NCBI GenBank assembly: GCA_032718475.1
Contig: JAUCBJ010007945.1
Coordinates: 1 to 62,000 of the forward strand
Length of the DNA: 62,000 bases
DNA from: Nemertoderma westbladi
Lineage: Eukaryota; Xenacoelomorpha; Nemertodermatida; Nemertodermatidae
Direction of reading: 5' to 3'
A program made the translations under genes and the position numbers. Positions 1-11,021 of the stretch are shown in pieces. A model generated the notes under the pieces. The model was given only the letters and a program-made list of their open reading frames with translations, did no database searches and was not told the origin of the DNA. Position 1 is the stretch's first letter. Every line of letters starts with the position of its first letter.

Positions 1-171
1 GGTGGGGGGGGGGGGGTGGTACCTAAATTAGGACGTCCGATTTTTCGCTATTATATTTAGCAAAATATGCTATAATATTACGTAAATAAATTGGAGATGA
101 GCTGTTGCAACTGTAATTAAAGGTGTAATATTATGGGTTTGTTCAGAAATGGAAAAAATGAAAAAGCGCGT
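1..171. other. AT-rich sequence with a G13 run, no gene seen
   Basis: A run of 13 G lies at 4-16. The rest is AT-rich and shows no credible coding frame or RNA gene. Confidence 0.5.
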
Positions 172-262
172 CACCGGGTGTTGAACCAGCGCTATACGTA
201 CGTTTCGGCCTAACAGGCCTCATTAGTAGCGCTAACCAGCTCAGCCACTAGCCCCTGACACT
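172..262 (-). repeat. tRNA-derived SINE-like sequence
   Basis: On the minus strand the sequence contains an A-box-like TGGCTGAGCTGG and a B-box-like GGTTCAACACC about 50 bases apart, the spacing of an internal RNA polymerase III promoter. The arms do not pair as a tRNA acceptor stem (the 5' side GGGCTAG has no partner), so this is better read as a tRNA-derived repeat or pseudogene than a working tRNA. Confidence 0.5.
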
Positions 263-720
263 CACAGTCCCACCTAATCCACTTCTATTGAACGGGCAGT
301 CTTAAGTTGCATAATATTATTATTTATAATATTATAATATTACGTTAGCACTGTAACAAATGGGTTACCAGATTCACAATACCTTAATATGGGTAGAGTC
401 CGGAATACAATACAGTACATAACTTGGTCTATTTGCTCATCGTATGTAGATATTAGTTAGGGGCAGACCTTAAGATCTAAAAAATGTAGATGAAGGTGCA
501 GATGTAGAAGATGTAGATGAAAAATATTCGGCCATAAATGATAATTAACTAAAATAATATAATAAATAATAATCATGTTAGCTATATTCTTATTGTTTAT
601 ATGTATTAACATCCATAGATTGTATAAATTATTAAGTAATTTAAACAGGACTAAGGATGATCCAACTCTATAGCAAATGGAGCGGAAAAAATGAATTCGC
701 AAATCAATCGGAAAGATGAA
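263..720. other. AT-rich intergenic sequence
   Basis: I see no gene here. The only open frame, at 457-702 on the minus strand, is low-complexity (histidine/leucine/asparagine-rich) and resembles no family. Confidence 0.5.
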
Positions 721-1050
721 GGAGCCTCCATGGTGTAGTGGTCAGCATACCTGAACATACGGACGAGCTTGGACAGGCGGGAGGGCGAAAATCCGGGATT
801 TACTCGGACGTCCTTTATGGAAGACCGAAGACCACTTAATACAACAACATTATTTTTAGCAAGTCGGAGGAGACCCCCTCACCTAATTTTGTATAATTTC
901 AATCATATGCTACTTGGTATGAATGATATATATCGTGACCAAAGAGCCAGAACAACACTCACCAAAAAATGTGGTTTCGAGAAAAATGCAAAAAACCTTC
1001 TCATTTCCCTCTATATGGATCCCGTCTCCTAATTTTTTCGGGAGAGGTCT
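721..1050 (+). repeat. tRNA-derived SINE-like sequence (tRNA-Gly/Glu-like head)
   Basis: The head at about 724-752 reads CCATGGTGTAGTGGTCAGCA, close to the D-arm/A-box of glycine- or glutamate-type tRNAs. A decayed B-box-like GGGCGAAAATCC follows about 40 bases on. No cloverleaf closes. The body to about 1050 has no coding signal. The right end is uncertain. Confidence 0.45.
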
Positions 1051-1348
1051 GGGAAGATACAATGACACATTTTATAATAGTGGCTAGCATTCAGAATAAA
1101 TTTTGTTAATGAAAAAAACTGCTTTTTTCGTTATTTTCCAAAGAGGCAAAACAACACATACTGAAATTTAACATTAACTCTAGTCTGTGTGAGTTGTTTT
1201 ACCTCTAGGATTTTATCACAGAACCATAAGAACTCACGTCATTCCTCGACTATTGAATGGTGTTTTTCCTGGCAAAGTATGATAGATCAAAGTGTGGTAT
1301 GTGTTGTTTTACCTCTTAACCTCTTATAACCTTTACCTCTTATATTAT
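1051..1348. other. Intron or intergenic sequence left of the 30-bp array
   Basis: AT-rich. The motif GTTGTTTTACCTCT occurs twice (near 1192 and 1302). On the minus strand this would be the intron downstream of the adhesion-gene exon. No following exon is recognisable. Confidence 0.4.
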
Positions 1349-2037
1349 CTAACCTGTAAGTATCTCATACAAGTAAATCTATAACCTGTAAGTATCTCAT
1401 ACAAGTAAATCTAACCTGTAAGTATCTCATACAAGTAAATCTAACCTGTAAGTAGCCTATCTCATACAAGTAAATCTAACCTGTAAGTATCTCATACAAG
1501 TAAATCTAACCTGTAAGTATCTCATACAAGTAAATCTAACCTGTAAGTATCTCATACAAGTAAATCTAACCTGTAAGTATCTCATACAAGTAAATCTAAC
1601 CTGTAAGTATCTCATACAAGTAAATCTAACCTGTAAGTATCTCATACAAGTAAATCTAACCTGTAAGTATCTCATACAAGTAAATCTAACCTGTAAGTAT
1701 CTCATACAAGTAAATCTAACCTGTAAGTATCTCATACAAGTAAATCTAACCTGTAAGTATCTCATACAAGTAAATCTAACCTGTAAGTATCTCATACAAG
1801 TAAATCTAACCTGTAAGTATCTCATACAAGTAAATATAACCTGTAAGTATCTCATACAAGTAAATCTAACCTGTAAGTATCTCATACAAGTAAATCTAAC
1901 CTGTAAGTATCTCATATAAGTAAATCTAACCTGTAAGTATCTCATACAAGTAAATCTAACCTGTAAGTATCTCATACAAGTAAATTTAACCTGTAAGTAT
2001 CTCATACAAGTGAATCTAACCTGTAAGTATCTCATAC
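1349..2037 (-). repeat. 30-bp minisatellite carrying a repeated splice donor
   Basis: About 23 near-identical 30-bp units run head to tail. Read on the minus strand, each unit holds TGTATGAGATACTTACAG (the last 18 coding bases of the adjoining exon, encoding CMRYLQ) followed by GTTAGATTTACT, which begins with the putative splice donor. Because 30 is a multiple of three and the unit has no stop, the exon frame stays open through the array (10-residue repeat CMRYLQVRFT). It closes in a unit near 1457 that carries a 5-base insertion. A few units have single-base changes (near 1836, 1917, 1985, 2011). Confidence 0.9.
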
Positions 2038-3574
2038 ACCCAAAGAAGCCTTCTAGGGTTTCGACTCCGCCTCCGAAGTACCAGCGGGACCCGGGTTGTA
2101 TCCGGTAGAGTTTCGTCGGGACCTGGAACCGCTTCCCGTCGACGTGGAACGTGGACCGATCCGCAGGATCGCGCGGCCGACGGCCGACCGTAAAGAACAC
2201 GGAATGCCAGACCCCGTCGTCGACTCGGCCGCCCCCCACCATCTCCACTACCTCACGGGAGGGTCCCCCGAACCTCGCGGACAGAGTGACCCGCCCTTCC
2301 CTCACCGAGAGCGTCAGGTTGCCCTGCCGAGTTCCGCTCAACTCAGAGAACACCAACATCGCGTTCCCTCCGTAGGTACGGAACTCCAACCCCACCGTCA
2401 CGTTGTAGGAGTTCAACTCCTCGTTTGTTACATATAACAGGTGGCTGCGCCAGTTCGGGAAGGTTATCGGGACTATTACTGTCGTCGGGCAACTGTAATC
2501 CACGGCGCCGTGCACAGAGAAACGACTGAGTCCCTTCTCGGCGCCGACGATAATCTCGATACCGTTGATGAGGAAGTTATCGAGACAACCGACGAAGTTT
2601 ACCTTTGACCCGATCCCGGGGCGATCGAGGTGTCTGGCGCCGCCCACCGTGATCTCATTGTCGAGATCGAGTCGGTGGAAGTCGCCGAGCGTCGTGAAGG
2701 TCTCCCGGATCCCGTCGACAGCGAGAGACAACGAGCGGCGCTCGCGTCGCAGCTCCACGCGGTGCCAATAGTTGTCGTCGAGGAGATGAACGGTGGAGAC
2801 GAACACCGAATCCCCGGGGTCGGAGGAGCTCGAGCCGAGGTTCAAATGGACCCGAATGTGTCCGGCGTGCAGTTCCACCCCTATATAGTCGCCAGCGGAG
2901 CCAACCGAGTGCAGTAGAACCCCGGCGGCGGCGCTAGTCTTGAACCGAAACCGAATGTCGTCCGTATCGGTTTTATACGGCGGGTCGACGACGTTGTAGA
3001 CGAGGAATGAAAGTCCCTGGAACTGCGCCTCGTTGGCGATGTACGGACAGCCGTACAACCCGAGCCGGACGCCGGGCCACTCGTGCCATGCCGTCGGGTT
3101 GACCCGCAGGTAACGGGCGACTAACCCCTCGTCGGGGAGTTCGACCCGTCGCACGTTGTAGGAGTCGCGATTCCCGGTAAAGTCCAAGGCGAATCCCTGC
3201 TCGGATAGAGTCTTCCAGTTCTTCCCGTTGTCGCTGTATTGCACTCGGAAGGCGGTGACCCAGTACTCCGTGTCCGCTTTACCTTGCACCGCCAGCGCGG
3301 TTACGGTGTAGGGTCCGCCCAGGTCCACCGCCAGCCACTGGCTGGTGTCCGCCACGTACGGACACCAGCCAGTCCCGTCGTTAATCCTCCCCGCCTCCGC
3401 CTTATCGTCCTGGTTCCGAGTGGTCGATGCGAATAACGCCTCAGGCGGCACATCGCGAAGCAGTTCTGTGGCGCAGTCCCTGTCGTACGAGATAGCCTCG
3501 CTTGGGGGCGGGTAGAAACCCACGATAATGAAACAAGTCGCCAAGCAACACGCTACCAATACATTCTCTGACAT
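2021..3574 (-). CDS. Contactin-associated protein / neurexin-IV-like, N-terminal exon
   Basis: This encodes the first 518 residues of a secreted or membrane-bound cell-adhesion protein. It has a hydrophobic signal segment (residues 5-20), an F5/8 type C (discoidin) domain bracketed by Cys34 and Cys176 with the SQWLAVDLG motif, a first laminin-G domain (about 185-361, ending NFVGC), and a second (about 375-515, ending GFFGC). This order is that of the CNTNAP/neurexin-IV family, whose members go on to EGF, fibrinogen-like and further laminin-G domains and a membrane anchor. Those are absent, so the gene is partial and should continue below 1349. The ATG at 3574 is chosen because the signal peptide follows at once. 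The exon ends CAG at 2023-2021 before GT at 2020-2019. Oddities: all three domains lie in one 1.55-kb intronless exon, whereas vertebrate relatives are split into many; the exon is much more GC-rich than its surroundings; and its end has seeded a minisatellite. A retroposed or intron-reduced copy is possible. Confidence 0.85.
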
Positions 3575-5185
3575 ATTTCCATAACGGTGTATTTCAGTAT
3601 TTATGAATTATTTTATATACTGGTACTGCAATAATTGTTCCAATATAATATGATGAAATATTTGTTACGGTTAGCCTAACTTTGATTATATTCTGGATGC
3701 CGTGATTGTAGGCTAAAACTATTTATTTTAAAGTATAAATTAAAGATGAAATACCGCAAATATAATAAAAAAGTAAATTCAACATAGTAAGTATTTAATC
3801 TAAACTCCACTTTATGAATGGGATAATCTTTTAGTTTCGTTCAGCCAAGGAATATCTTTTTACCACCATGGGTGATCTTCCACAGTAAAGTAAACCCTTT
3901 TCTGTTTCCAGAGTTGCCTTTGGTTCCTATTTATCGACCAGTCAAGGATGTAAGCCAGGGTTGTCTAGGCAGCAGCATTTAATGTACCGTGCTTAAACAG
4001 TGATGCCCCATCTAGGGATCGAACCAGGGCCTCTTGGTTGGCATCCTGGAGCTGGAATGTTACTAAAAGACCAAGCTGCAGCTTTATACTTTATAATACT
4101 GGTATAACTGTATTTTATTCTACCGTACATTACGTTCAAATACAGTGTTGTTATTATCAGCACACATTGATAATAATTCAACGTAATAATACTGGTTGCT
4201 TATAAATAATTAATTACGGAATTTTAACAATAAATAAATATACAAATTCACGTTGTATTCGAGGAACAAAAAGACAGATATTATTATTATTAGGTTAATA
4301 ATAATTAGAATTAGAAGTTTAACGTCCCGGTAACAAATTTTATCGCAAAGTTTAGATAAATGTTCCACCCATGTCTATTTAAATAATATTAGATATACTA
4401 GCAATACTTTGTGGGTGAAGATGATATTCCAGAACTTTAATCAAATAATCAAACATAAAAATTCGATTAAACTAGCTACTGGAGCAAAAGATCCTATATA
4501 GAACTAATACTAATCATTTTAATGTTAAATTAATTAATAATTACCAGCGTAATTACTGATATAGAATAAATAATGCGAATACAACAGAGTAAACTTCTAG
4601 ATCATTGATTGGAATTACTTTATTGACCGCAAATGCGGACATTAAAGTCTTTATCATCCGCCTTTTAGCGAACCAAAAAGGGTAATAGTGGATATTTTAA
4701 AGAAAAATAGTTATCAGTCTTATTATTATAAAAATTAAAAAACAAAACACCCAATAAATACATTGAATGTTTTACATAACTAAAAACTTGCAAACTGTAA
4801 AACTAAATATATATATGTAAATGTACTGTACTTGACACAACAGTTTATGGGTAACAAACAAATAAAAAAACAAACGTAGATCAATTGGAATAATTATGTT
4901 TTACTGTAGCATTTAGGCACATAGAATGCAAATCAAATAGATAGGTCGTCACTCACAGCGTGTTCAACCTACAAATATAATAGATAAGAATAACGGCCAA
5001 TCACAATAGAGAAGAAGATTCTTGTTTTAGCCAATCCTGAATCAATCGATTTGTATTAACATTACCTACCAGATAACTAAAGATGAAGCGAGCATAATTA
5101 ATGAGCAATTTCTCTAGGCACCTAGAAGTTATATTAGTGTACACTGTACACATGTAGTGTAGTACCTAAATACCTATTCCCGCCT
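3575..5185. other. Long AT-rich region upstream of the adhesion gene
   Basis: No gene is supported. The first few hundred bases would hold the promoter of the minus-strand adhesion gene, but no clear TATA or initiator can be assigned. It contains the SINE-like piece listed separately. Confidence 0.5.
3940..4085 (-). repeat. tRNA-derived SINE-like sequence with intact B box
   Basis: The minus strand holds a perfect B box, GGTTCGATCCC (4015-4025). A weaker A-box-like segment lies around 4060-4075. Pairing is too poor for a functional tRNA. The boundaries are approximate. Confidence 0.45.
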
Positions 5186-5194
5186 TGACAAATG

Positions 5195-6143
5195 CGGTCC
5201 GACGAATCTGTACAAAAAAGTACAAATAAATACAAAAGAGTACAATAAAGTGCAAAAATAGGACAAAAGTGTGCAAAAATAGTACAAACTAGTGAGAAAC
5301 GCCAACGCCAGTACGCATGCAAAACGTGTATACCAGTGTAGCAGTGTAGGATACACTACACTTGTTACTTATTGCTTGTATACAAATACAAATAATTGTA
5401 AGCAAATGCAACGGCACTGAAATATGCGCCGCTACCAGCTACAGTCAGACACAGACAGTGTCAATAGCGGCCTTGGTTCTGTGGTCAAGTATGAAATGTT
5501 TGACAGAACTTTGATCATGTAGATTAGATTTTGACTGGCATAGGGCATACAGTAGAAGTTCTGCTACTGTTCATATAATACAATATAATGCAATACATAC
5601 TATGCAGTGGGTAGATATAAACTCGTATAACTGAGACTCAAAATTTAGATCATAATCTTAAAGTAGCCCCTATACAGAAGGATAGACTGTCAGACTGTAT
5701 GCTACATAGACTACGTTATGTAGGCCTAGGCTATGTATGTATGCCTCTACCTAGCAACTTTATTGAGTTCTCTCTCTGAAATTTTGCGGGCTTGGGACCG
5801 TGTTTTTGTGTTATTCGAACACAAAAAGCTGCATTAAATTTAAAACTCATAAGATTGTATTGTCATGCTCTCTGACTACTAGATCAACCACAGCTCAATG
5901 CGTGGATCGCCCCAAAATGCTTTGGTATAATTTTGCACATCATGTGCGCCCCTCTACAGCTCTACACGATTTGAACTACCTTAGTATACACTTTTGCAAG
6001 CGTTTCTCACTCGTTTGTACTACTTTTTGCACTCTTTTGTACTATTTTTGCACTTTATTGTACTCTTTTGTACTATATATATTGTACTCTTTTGTACTAT
6101 ATTGTACTATTTTGTATTTTTTTTGTACAGATTCGTCGGACCC
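5195..6143. mobile_element. Foldback/MITE, family F (gtacaaaa subtype)
   Basis: A 949-bp element with long imperfect inverted repeats (about 5195-5335 and 5985-6143). The ends read CGGTCCGACGAATCTGTAC on the left and GGGTCCGACGAATCTGTAC on the right (reverse complement). Inside each end is an array of short units of the GTACAAAA type, then TGAGAAACGC. Flanks are TGACAAATG (5186-5194) and TGTCAAATG (6144-6152), a 9-bp target duplication with one mismatch. Nine-base duplications are typical of Mutator-like elements. No transposase is encoded, so it is non-autonomous. A second member lies at 8030-8648. Confidence 0.75.
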
Positions 6144-6152
6144 TGTCAAATG

Positions 6153-6924
6153 TAAGTATTAAAAAAACTATATAACCAATATGTTTAACTGCCAATATAA
6201 TCTATCCATTTTTGATGATGAACTCATATGATAGCGTAGTCACTAACTTTGTTTCTGGCTTGGCATACTGCTGCCACTGGCCGATGCGAGATGAGCGGAA
6301 TGTAACATCATTGATGTAATGGTGTTTTTTCAAAAACAAAGGCAGTAGGTCAATTTCAAAGGATTCAATATACCGAGAACAATCTTTGACGGCAAACTAT
6401 TCCTTAGAGCGATCCGATGGACACTAAACTGGTTTTTATGAATGCAGTTCGATGATTTAGGAATTAGTACTGATTCTGGTATTGATAGACCATTACCATG
6501 ATTTTTCGAGAGATTACTTTTAAAAATGTTTCTTTGACTTAAATGAAGACAATCTGCTAATCAATTTGAATATTGTAATGATATCAGTTTATCTTCTGCG
6601 AACCTCTAATGAATAATGATTGCATTCAGCCTACCCTATTCGTATTCATCGAATCCTACTGGCATAGCTCAGGCAGGCCATACTGCGCAAGTGGCATAGG
6701 GACAACAAATTGTCTCAGCACCCATTCTAGAATTTTAATGTCAATATGTAGATATCGGAACCAGATAGCAGCCATAGCACCTTTGTTTTCCAGAATGGGA
6801 CAACAATAAGTTGTATAAAGATAAATTATTAATAATCAGACAAAGGCCCTGCTGAAAATACCCAATACCATCCAAACCAATCAATTCAATACCTTTATGA
6901 AAAATTAAATATAATAAACAATAG
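6153..6924. other. AT-rich intergenic sequence
   Basis: I see no gene or clear repeat. The open frame at 6609-6809 has no recognisable features. Confidence 0.45.
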
Positions 6925-8870
6925 GCCTACCGGTGCAGTGTAGCAGAGAATTTCTACCCCCCTAAAAATTACCACCCGGTTACAATTCACTAGTGTGTAT
7001 TTTCCACCCCTGGTTAGAATTCACTATTATGAATAAGCCTACTGTTAAGAAAGACCACAGATACCTCTAATGCTCTAGTATACAGACAAACAAACCCCGG
7101 AGATTTGTATATTTGTTAATGCAAATCTGTTCTTTGCGATTTTAGCTTACTTATTTTGCTCAATTTAAGTTTAAGGTTCCATTTTTATTGATAAGGTTAA
7201 TTGCGTCATAATATTCTATATTTCTTAACTCAAAACCGTTAATTGTGACATTGACGCTATCTAGTGTCGTTATATACATAATCAGCTTAGCTTGAATGCC
7301 TTATTTGTGATGTCTAGGTGGCGCTACTGCACATTCCTTTGTAGGCATAAATGCTATGGACCCAATTCCCTACAACCACTCTTACTATTACCATGATATT
7401 AATTGTTTAGTGGAGTCATACTTATCCTTGTAAAGGATAAAAACCCTGGTCAACTTTAATTGACTGGTGATTATTACTTTATATTTATATGTTCCTATTG
7501 TCTATAATTATACATTTGGTTATAATTATTTGTTATAATATTTGATATCATACCGGTAAATTCAATTTAATTGCTTCTGTTATTGGATTAATATAATATC
7601 GCTGATACCCCGAGATCAAAGACATTTTCTAGACACCAAACCCCCAGGTAGGTCTCTATAGCTAAGCATTATTGATAACCTGGACAATTGTGTCAGATTT
7701 ATGTGTGTTGTCTTGCCTCAACTCAATAAATAATTAATCTATGGCAATATTTCTGACTTGTAATGCAAGTGAAGCTCTTAATATTAATAACACCATGATT
7801 GAGAGTTGTTATAAATTGAATACCGTAGCGATAATAATATAACAGATATATATATAATAGTCACAATACGTTTCCCCTAAGGGAAACACAATCGCCAGAC
7901 TTGAGCCCTTACGTAAATAATTAGTCAGACATTTACTTATTGTATTGTGCCGCCACACCCTCGCGTACTGTATGTTAGTGGAATATAATACATGATCAAT
8001 TACCGTTATAGAACAAATCAATACAATTGCGGTCCTACGAATTACCCAAAAAAACACAAAATTACCCAAAAATACACAAAAAACACAAAAAAATACAAAA
8101 AAAAACACAAAAATTTACCCAAAAAAACATAATAAAACATAAAAAAACACAATATTACCCAAAAAACTTACCCAACAAGACAATAATTTATATCCTATAG
8201 GGTTGGAAAAATAAGACTGTAACCTGTGTTCTTTGGTTATCGTTTATTGTTTTGGTTAGAAAAGCCTGCTACTGTAACCTGCTCCTTTCCATTAATTAAG
8301 AAATCTGATTTTGTATGCTGTCTGGCAGTATGGGTGGGTAGGCTTACTGGTAAACCGGTGGCAGTAGGTCATTAGGCCTAAAGGAATCTTCAAATGAACA
8401 AAATGTAATATTTTGAAAAAAATGAAAATTGAAAACTGAAAAGTGAAACTCTTCTTACAATTAACCTAAATCTTATTGTAGATACATTGTTTTTTATTTT
8501 TTTTTTGTCTTTTTGGGTAGTTTTTTTGGGTAATATATATTGTGTTTTTTTGTGTGTATTTTTGTGTATTTTTGTGTAATTTTTTGTATTTTTGTGTGTT
8601 TTTTTGGGTAATATTGTGTTTTTTTTGGGTAATTCGTAGGTAGGACCCATACAATTGTGGAGAAGAGGGAATAAAATTGATTCACTAGAACGGCCTTCCA
8701 TTAAAGGTACACTAGCGCCATTACTGATTCAGTGTTTCAGACTGGGTGTTTTACGCACATTCTTGTTGTTGTGTGCTCTACAAAACAATTGGAAAGAGTC
8801 AAAATATATAAAATAGAGGTTAAAAACGTATTTTTTGTCAAATGCGCTAACAGTACCAGTAATACTCAAC
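6925..8870. repeat. Dispersed repeat family R, copy 1 (interrupted by a foldback element)
   Basis: From about 7120 to 8870 this matches 19,839-20,960 and 25,190-upstream copies base for base over long stretches, apart from the foldback insertion at 8030-8657. The left end (6925-7010: CTACCGGTGCAGTG...GAGAATTTCTACC) resembles, in reverse complement, the right end of the copies near 21,040-21,245. The full family therefore probably has inverted termini and is a roughly 2-kb DNA-transposon-like element. No coding capacity is seen. This copy lacks the right end. Confidence 0.65.
8030..8648. mobile_element. Foldback/MITE, family F (acccaaaa subtype)
   Basis: A 619-bp element with inverted ends CGGTCCTACGAATTACCC (left) and GGGTCCTACCTACGAATTAC (right, reverse complement). 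Each is followed by an array of ACCCAAAA/ACACAAAA-type units. It is flanked by a perfect 9-bp duplication ATACAATTG (8021-8029 and 8649-8657). The unoccupied site, with one ATACAATTG followed by TGGGGAAGAGGG, is present in the related repeats at about 20,769 and 24,992, which confirms both ends. The core at 8215-8300 carries one unit of the sequence that forms the 68-bp satellite at 50,183-51,065. Confidence 0.88.
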
Positions 8871-9149
8871 TTTCAACCCCCCCCCCCCCTCGAGTGCCTT
8901 TGATTTGCTTATTTGTTCGCTCGATGTGCTTACCTTCTCTAATTTCGACTGACCATCATAATTGGTAGGAATTTTGTGCAAAATATTTATCGTATGGGTA
9001 TGAAAGAATTCTTAGAATACCAGATTATGAATCCTTATTGCTGATGATTACACAATGACACGAATGCATCATAGATCCAAAATCCGACAAAACTAAGCGT
9101 ATCCAACTAAGCGTTGGGAGCAAGTTTATCAAACAGATCTATAAACCTG
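8871..9149. other. Spacer with a long C run
   Basis: A C13-class run begins at about 8877. No gene is recognised. From about 9090 the sequence grades into the decayed gag of the next element. Confidence 0.4.
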
Positions 9150-10516
9150 CGAGGAGGAATCCGAAGAAAGTGAAAACTCATATCACATCTCGGATAACTA
9201 GAAACGCACAGTACAACAACGCAAAGACCCGAGATCTCCCTCACCTAGACGCAAGGGTCAACTGGACAGAACATCTCATGACTGAACTCCAATTCAGAAC
9301 ATGAAAACACAACAAACACAACAATCAGAAATGAAACAACTGAAACCAATCATTAAATCAGTAACTTACAACACTGGCTGCTTATTATGTAATAAAGAGT
9401 CCTATAGGCTCTCGCAGTGCCCAGACTTCATTAAAATGTCTTTAGAGAAACAAAGAGAAACTGTCAGCGCATTAATGGTGTGTTTCCTGTGCTTGTGCCC
9501 TGCCCAGGACATAGCAGGAATAAATGTTATTTAAAGGATACCTACAAGTGCGTCATGTGCAATGGAAGTCATCACTACCTATTGCATCAAAGGGATATAG
9601 CTCCTCAAGTGGAAATAAAGGTTCAATTCACAGATTATTCACCTTATGATACATCGGCTAGTTCGGAACAGGAATTCAACACAGACGTAAATAATAATAA
9701 TATACGATAATGTAGTAGTTTATGAAGCCATCACGTATGAGTTACCATCAACTCCCGAACAAGCATCAGACAGCCAGCATCCCTAAATACCTCTGATCCA
9801 AAATCGCTTGGTGTTAGAGAATTCCCCATTTTGCAAATTCGACTACACTACAACAGTCGTAGCATCATCGTCAATGCCCTGTTGGATACCGGAAGTTCTG
9901 TATCTTTCATTGATCAAGACCTCGCAGATGAGCTATTCGACGAGACAGATGGACAGGACATCCAATGAAATTAAACCTGTCTGGCGTGATGCAAATCTGG
10001 CAATCACGTATAGAAACCCATTATTACAAGATTTCTTTATCAGACCCTGGAGACACAAATGAAATATGTAAATTGAATAACATAAAGATGGTTGTCATCA
10101 AGAACTTTGCAGAAATTCAAGCTCCTATGTATGATTGGGATAATTACAATTTTGTGAAACGTAACAATATTCCCAGATACGAACTTGATCGATAAGGAGT
10201 TCAATTATTAATCGGCCAGAACATGCCAGAGGCCCTGGAAATTTTTTAAAAACTCCCTAGTTCACCTCCGCCTTTGACTACATACGCTGGTAGAACCAGG
10301 ATTGGTTGGTTCTGCACTGGCCCATTGATAAAGACTTTAAACGAAAGAATGACTAGTGAGAACATATCGACTAACCATATTCATTCAGAAAATATATCGA
10401 CCAATTACATCCATTCTCATAAATCCGGTAAGATTGTGGAAGCAGAGGAATTTGCGGAGGGAAGATTCAATTTACGATTTTCAAAAATTCACGACTATGC
10501 CTATGCCTATGGCTAG
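9150..10516 (+). pseudogene. BEL/Pao-type LTR retrotransposon, decayed gag and protease
   Basis: The C-terminal gag cysteine/histidine region is visible in two frames (9301-9530, then 9480-9710): CLLCNKESYRLSQCPDF, then CPGHSRNKCYLKDTYKC and CNGSHHYLLH, the paired zinc-knuckle pattern of BEL/Pao gag. A frameshift at about 9495 separates them. A retropepsin segment follows (about 9750-9968) with LLDTGSSVSFIDQDLADEL, the aspartic-protease active site. Further pieces at 9965-10,195 and 10,200-10,345 include QLLIGQNMPEALE and RIGWFCTGPL, both typical of the region after the BEL protease. No reverse transcriptase is seen. It is cut at the right by an LTR beginning at 10,517. Confidence 0.8.
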
Positions 10517-10971
10517 TGCCAAAGTGACAATTAGTATATAAGCCAATAGCGGGCAGGGAAGCACATGGGGAAAGATAGGAAAGCATCCATTGGGTACAGA
10601 AGGCCAAGTAGAGTAGAGGTGAAACCAATATCTATGTGTATCAATCATATAGTAATCCTGATTACTGATTTACCGGTCAGTTCATTAATCACAGAGTTGC
10701 AGTTTAGTATAGTAGTTGATAGTTTTTAACCATCACTTTATTGGTAACGTCATTTATCACTATACACACTGCTGTTGTAATTCTGTATTGCGATTTCGAT
10801 CATATACTGTAACTGATTCTGTGCTATTATCATTGGAACATTAACATCGAGAAACACAAACTCTGTAATTTTTCCCCAACGGTCTTCGGCCAAAAGGACA
10901 CTAGCCCAGCAGACCAGCAGTCAAGTGACGCGTATAAATCTTACCTGGTCGGGATCTCAGATCCAGTCACA
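10517..10971 (+). repeat. 5' long terminal repeat, family L
   Basis: It starts TGCCAAAGTGAC and ends CCAGTCACA. A second LTR of the family (31,860-32,208) has the same first and last bases and aligns along its length except for a deletion of about 110 bases. A TATA-like TATATAAG lies at about 10,533 and another, TATAAAT, at about 10,933. No standard tRNA primer-binding site is recognisable after it. Strand is inferred from the gag that follows. Confidence 0.75.
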
Positions 10972-11021
10972 GTTAAAAACTATCCAACTTACAACCAGAA
11001 CTGTGACCGCAACACAACAAG

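Noticed and set aside
172-800. Functional tRNA genes
   Set aside because: A- and B-box-like words are present, but the acceptor and T stems do not pair, so I call them SINE-like.
2096-3436. Plus-strand frames opposite the adhesion exon
   Set aside because: Antisense shadows of a GC-rich coding exon.
8390-8701. Lys/Thr/Gln-rich minus-strand frames
   Set aside because: They read the A-rich arrays in the foldback element end.
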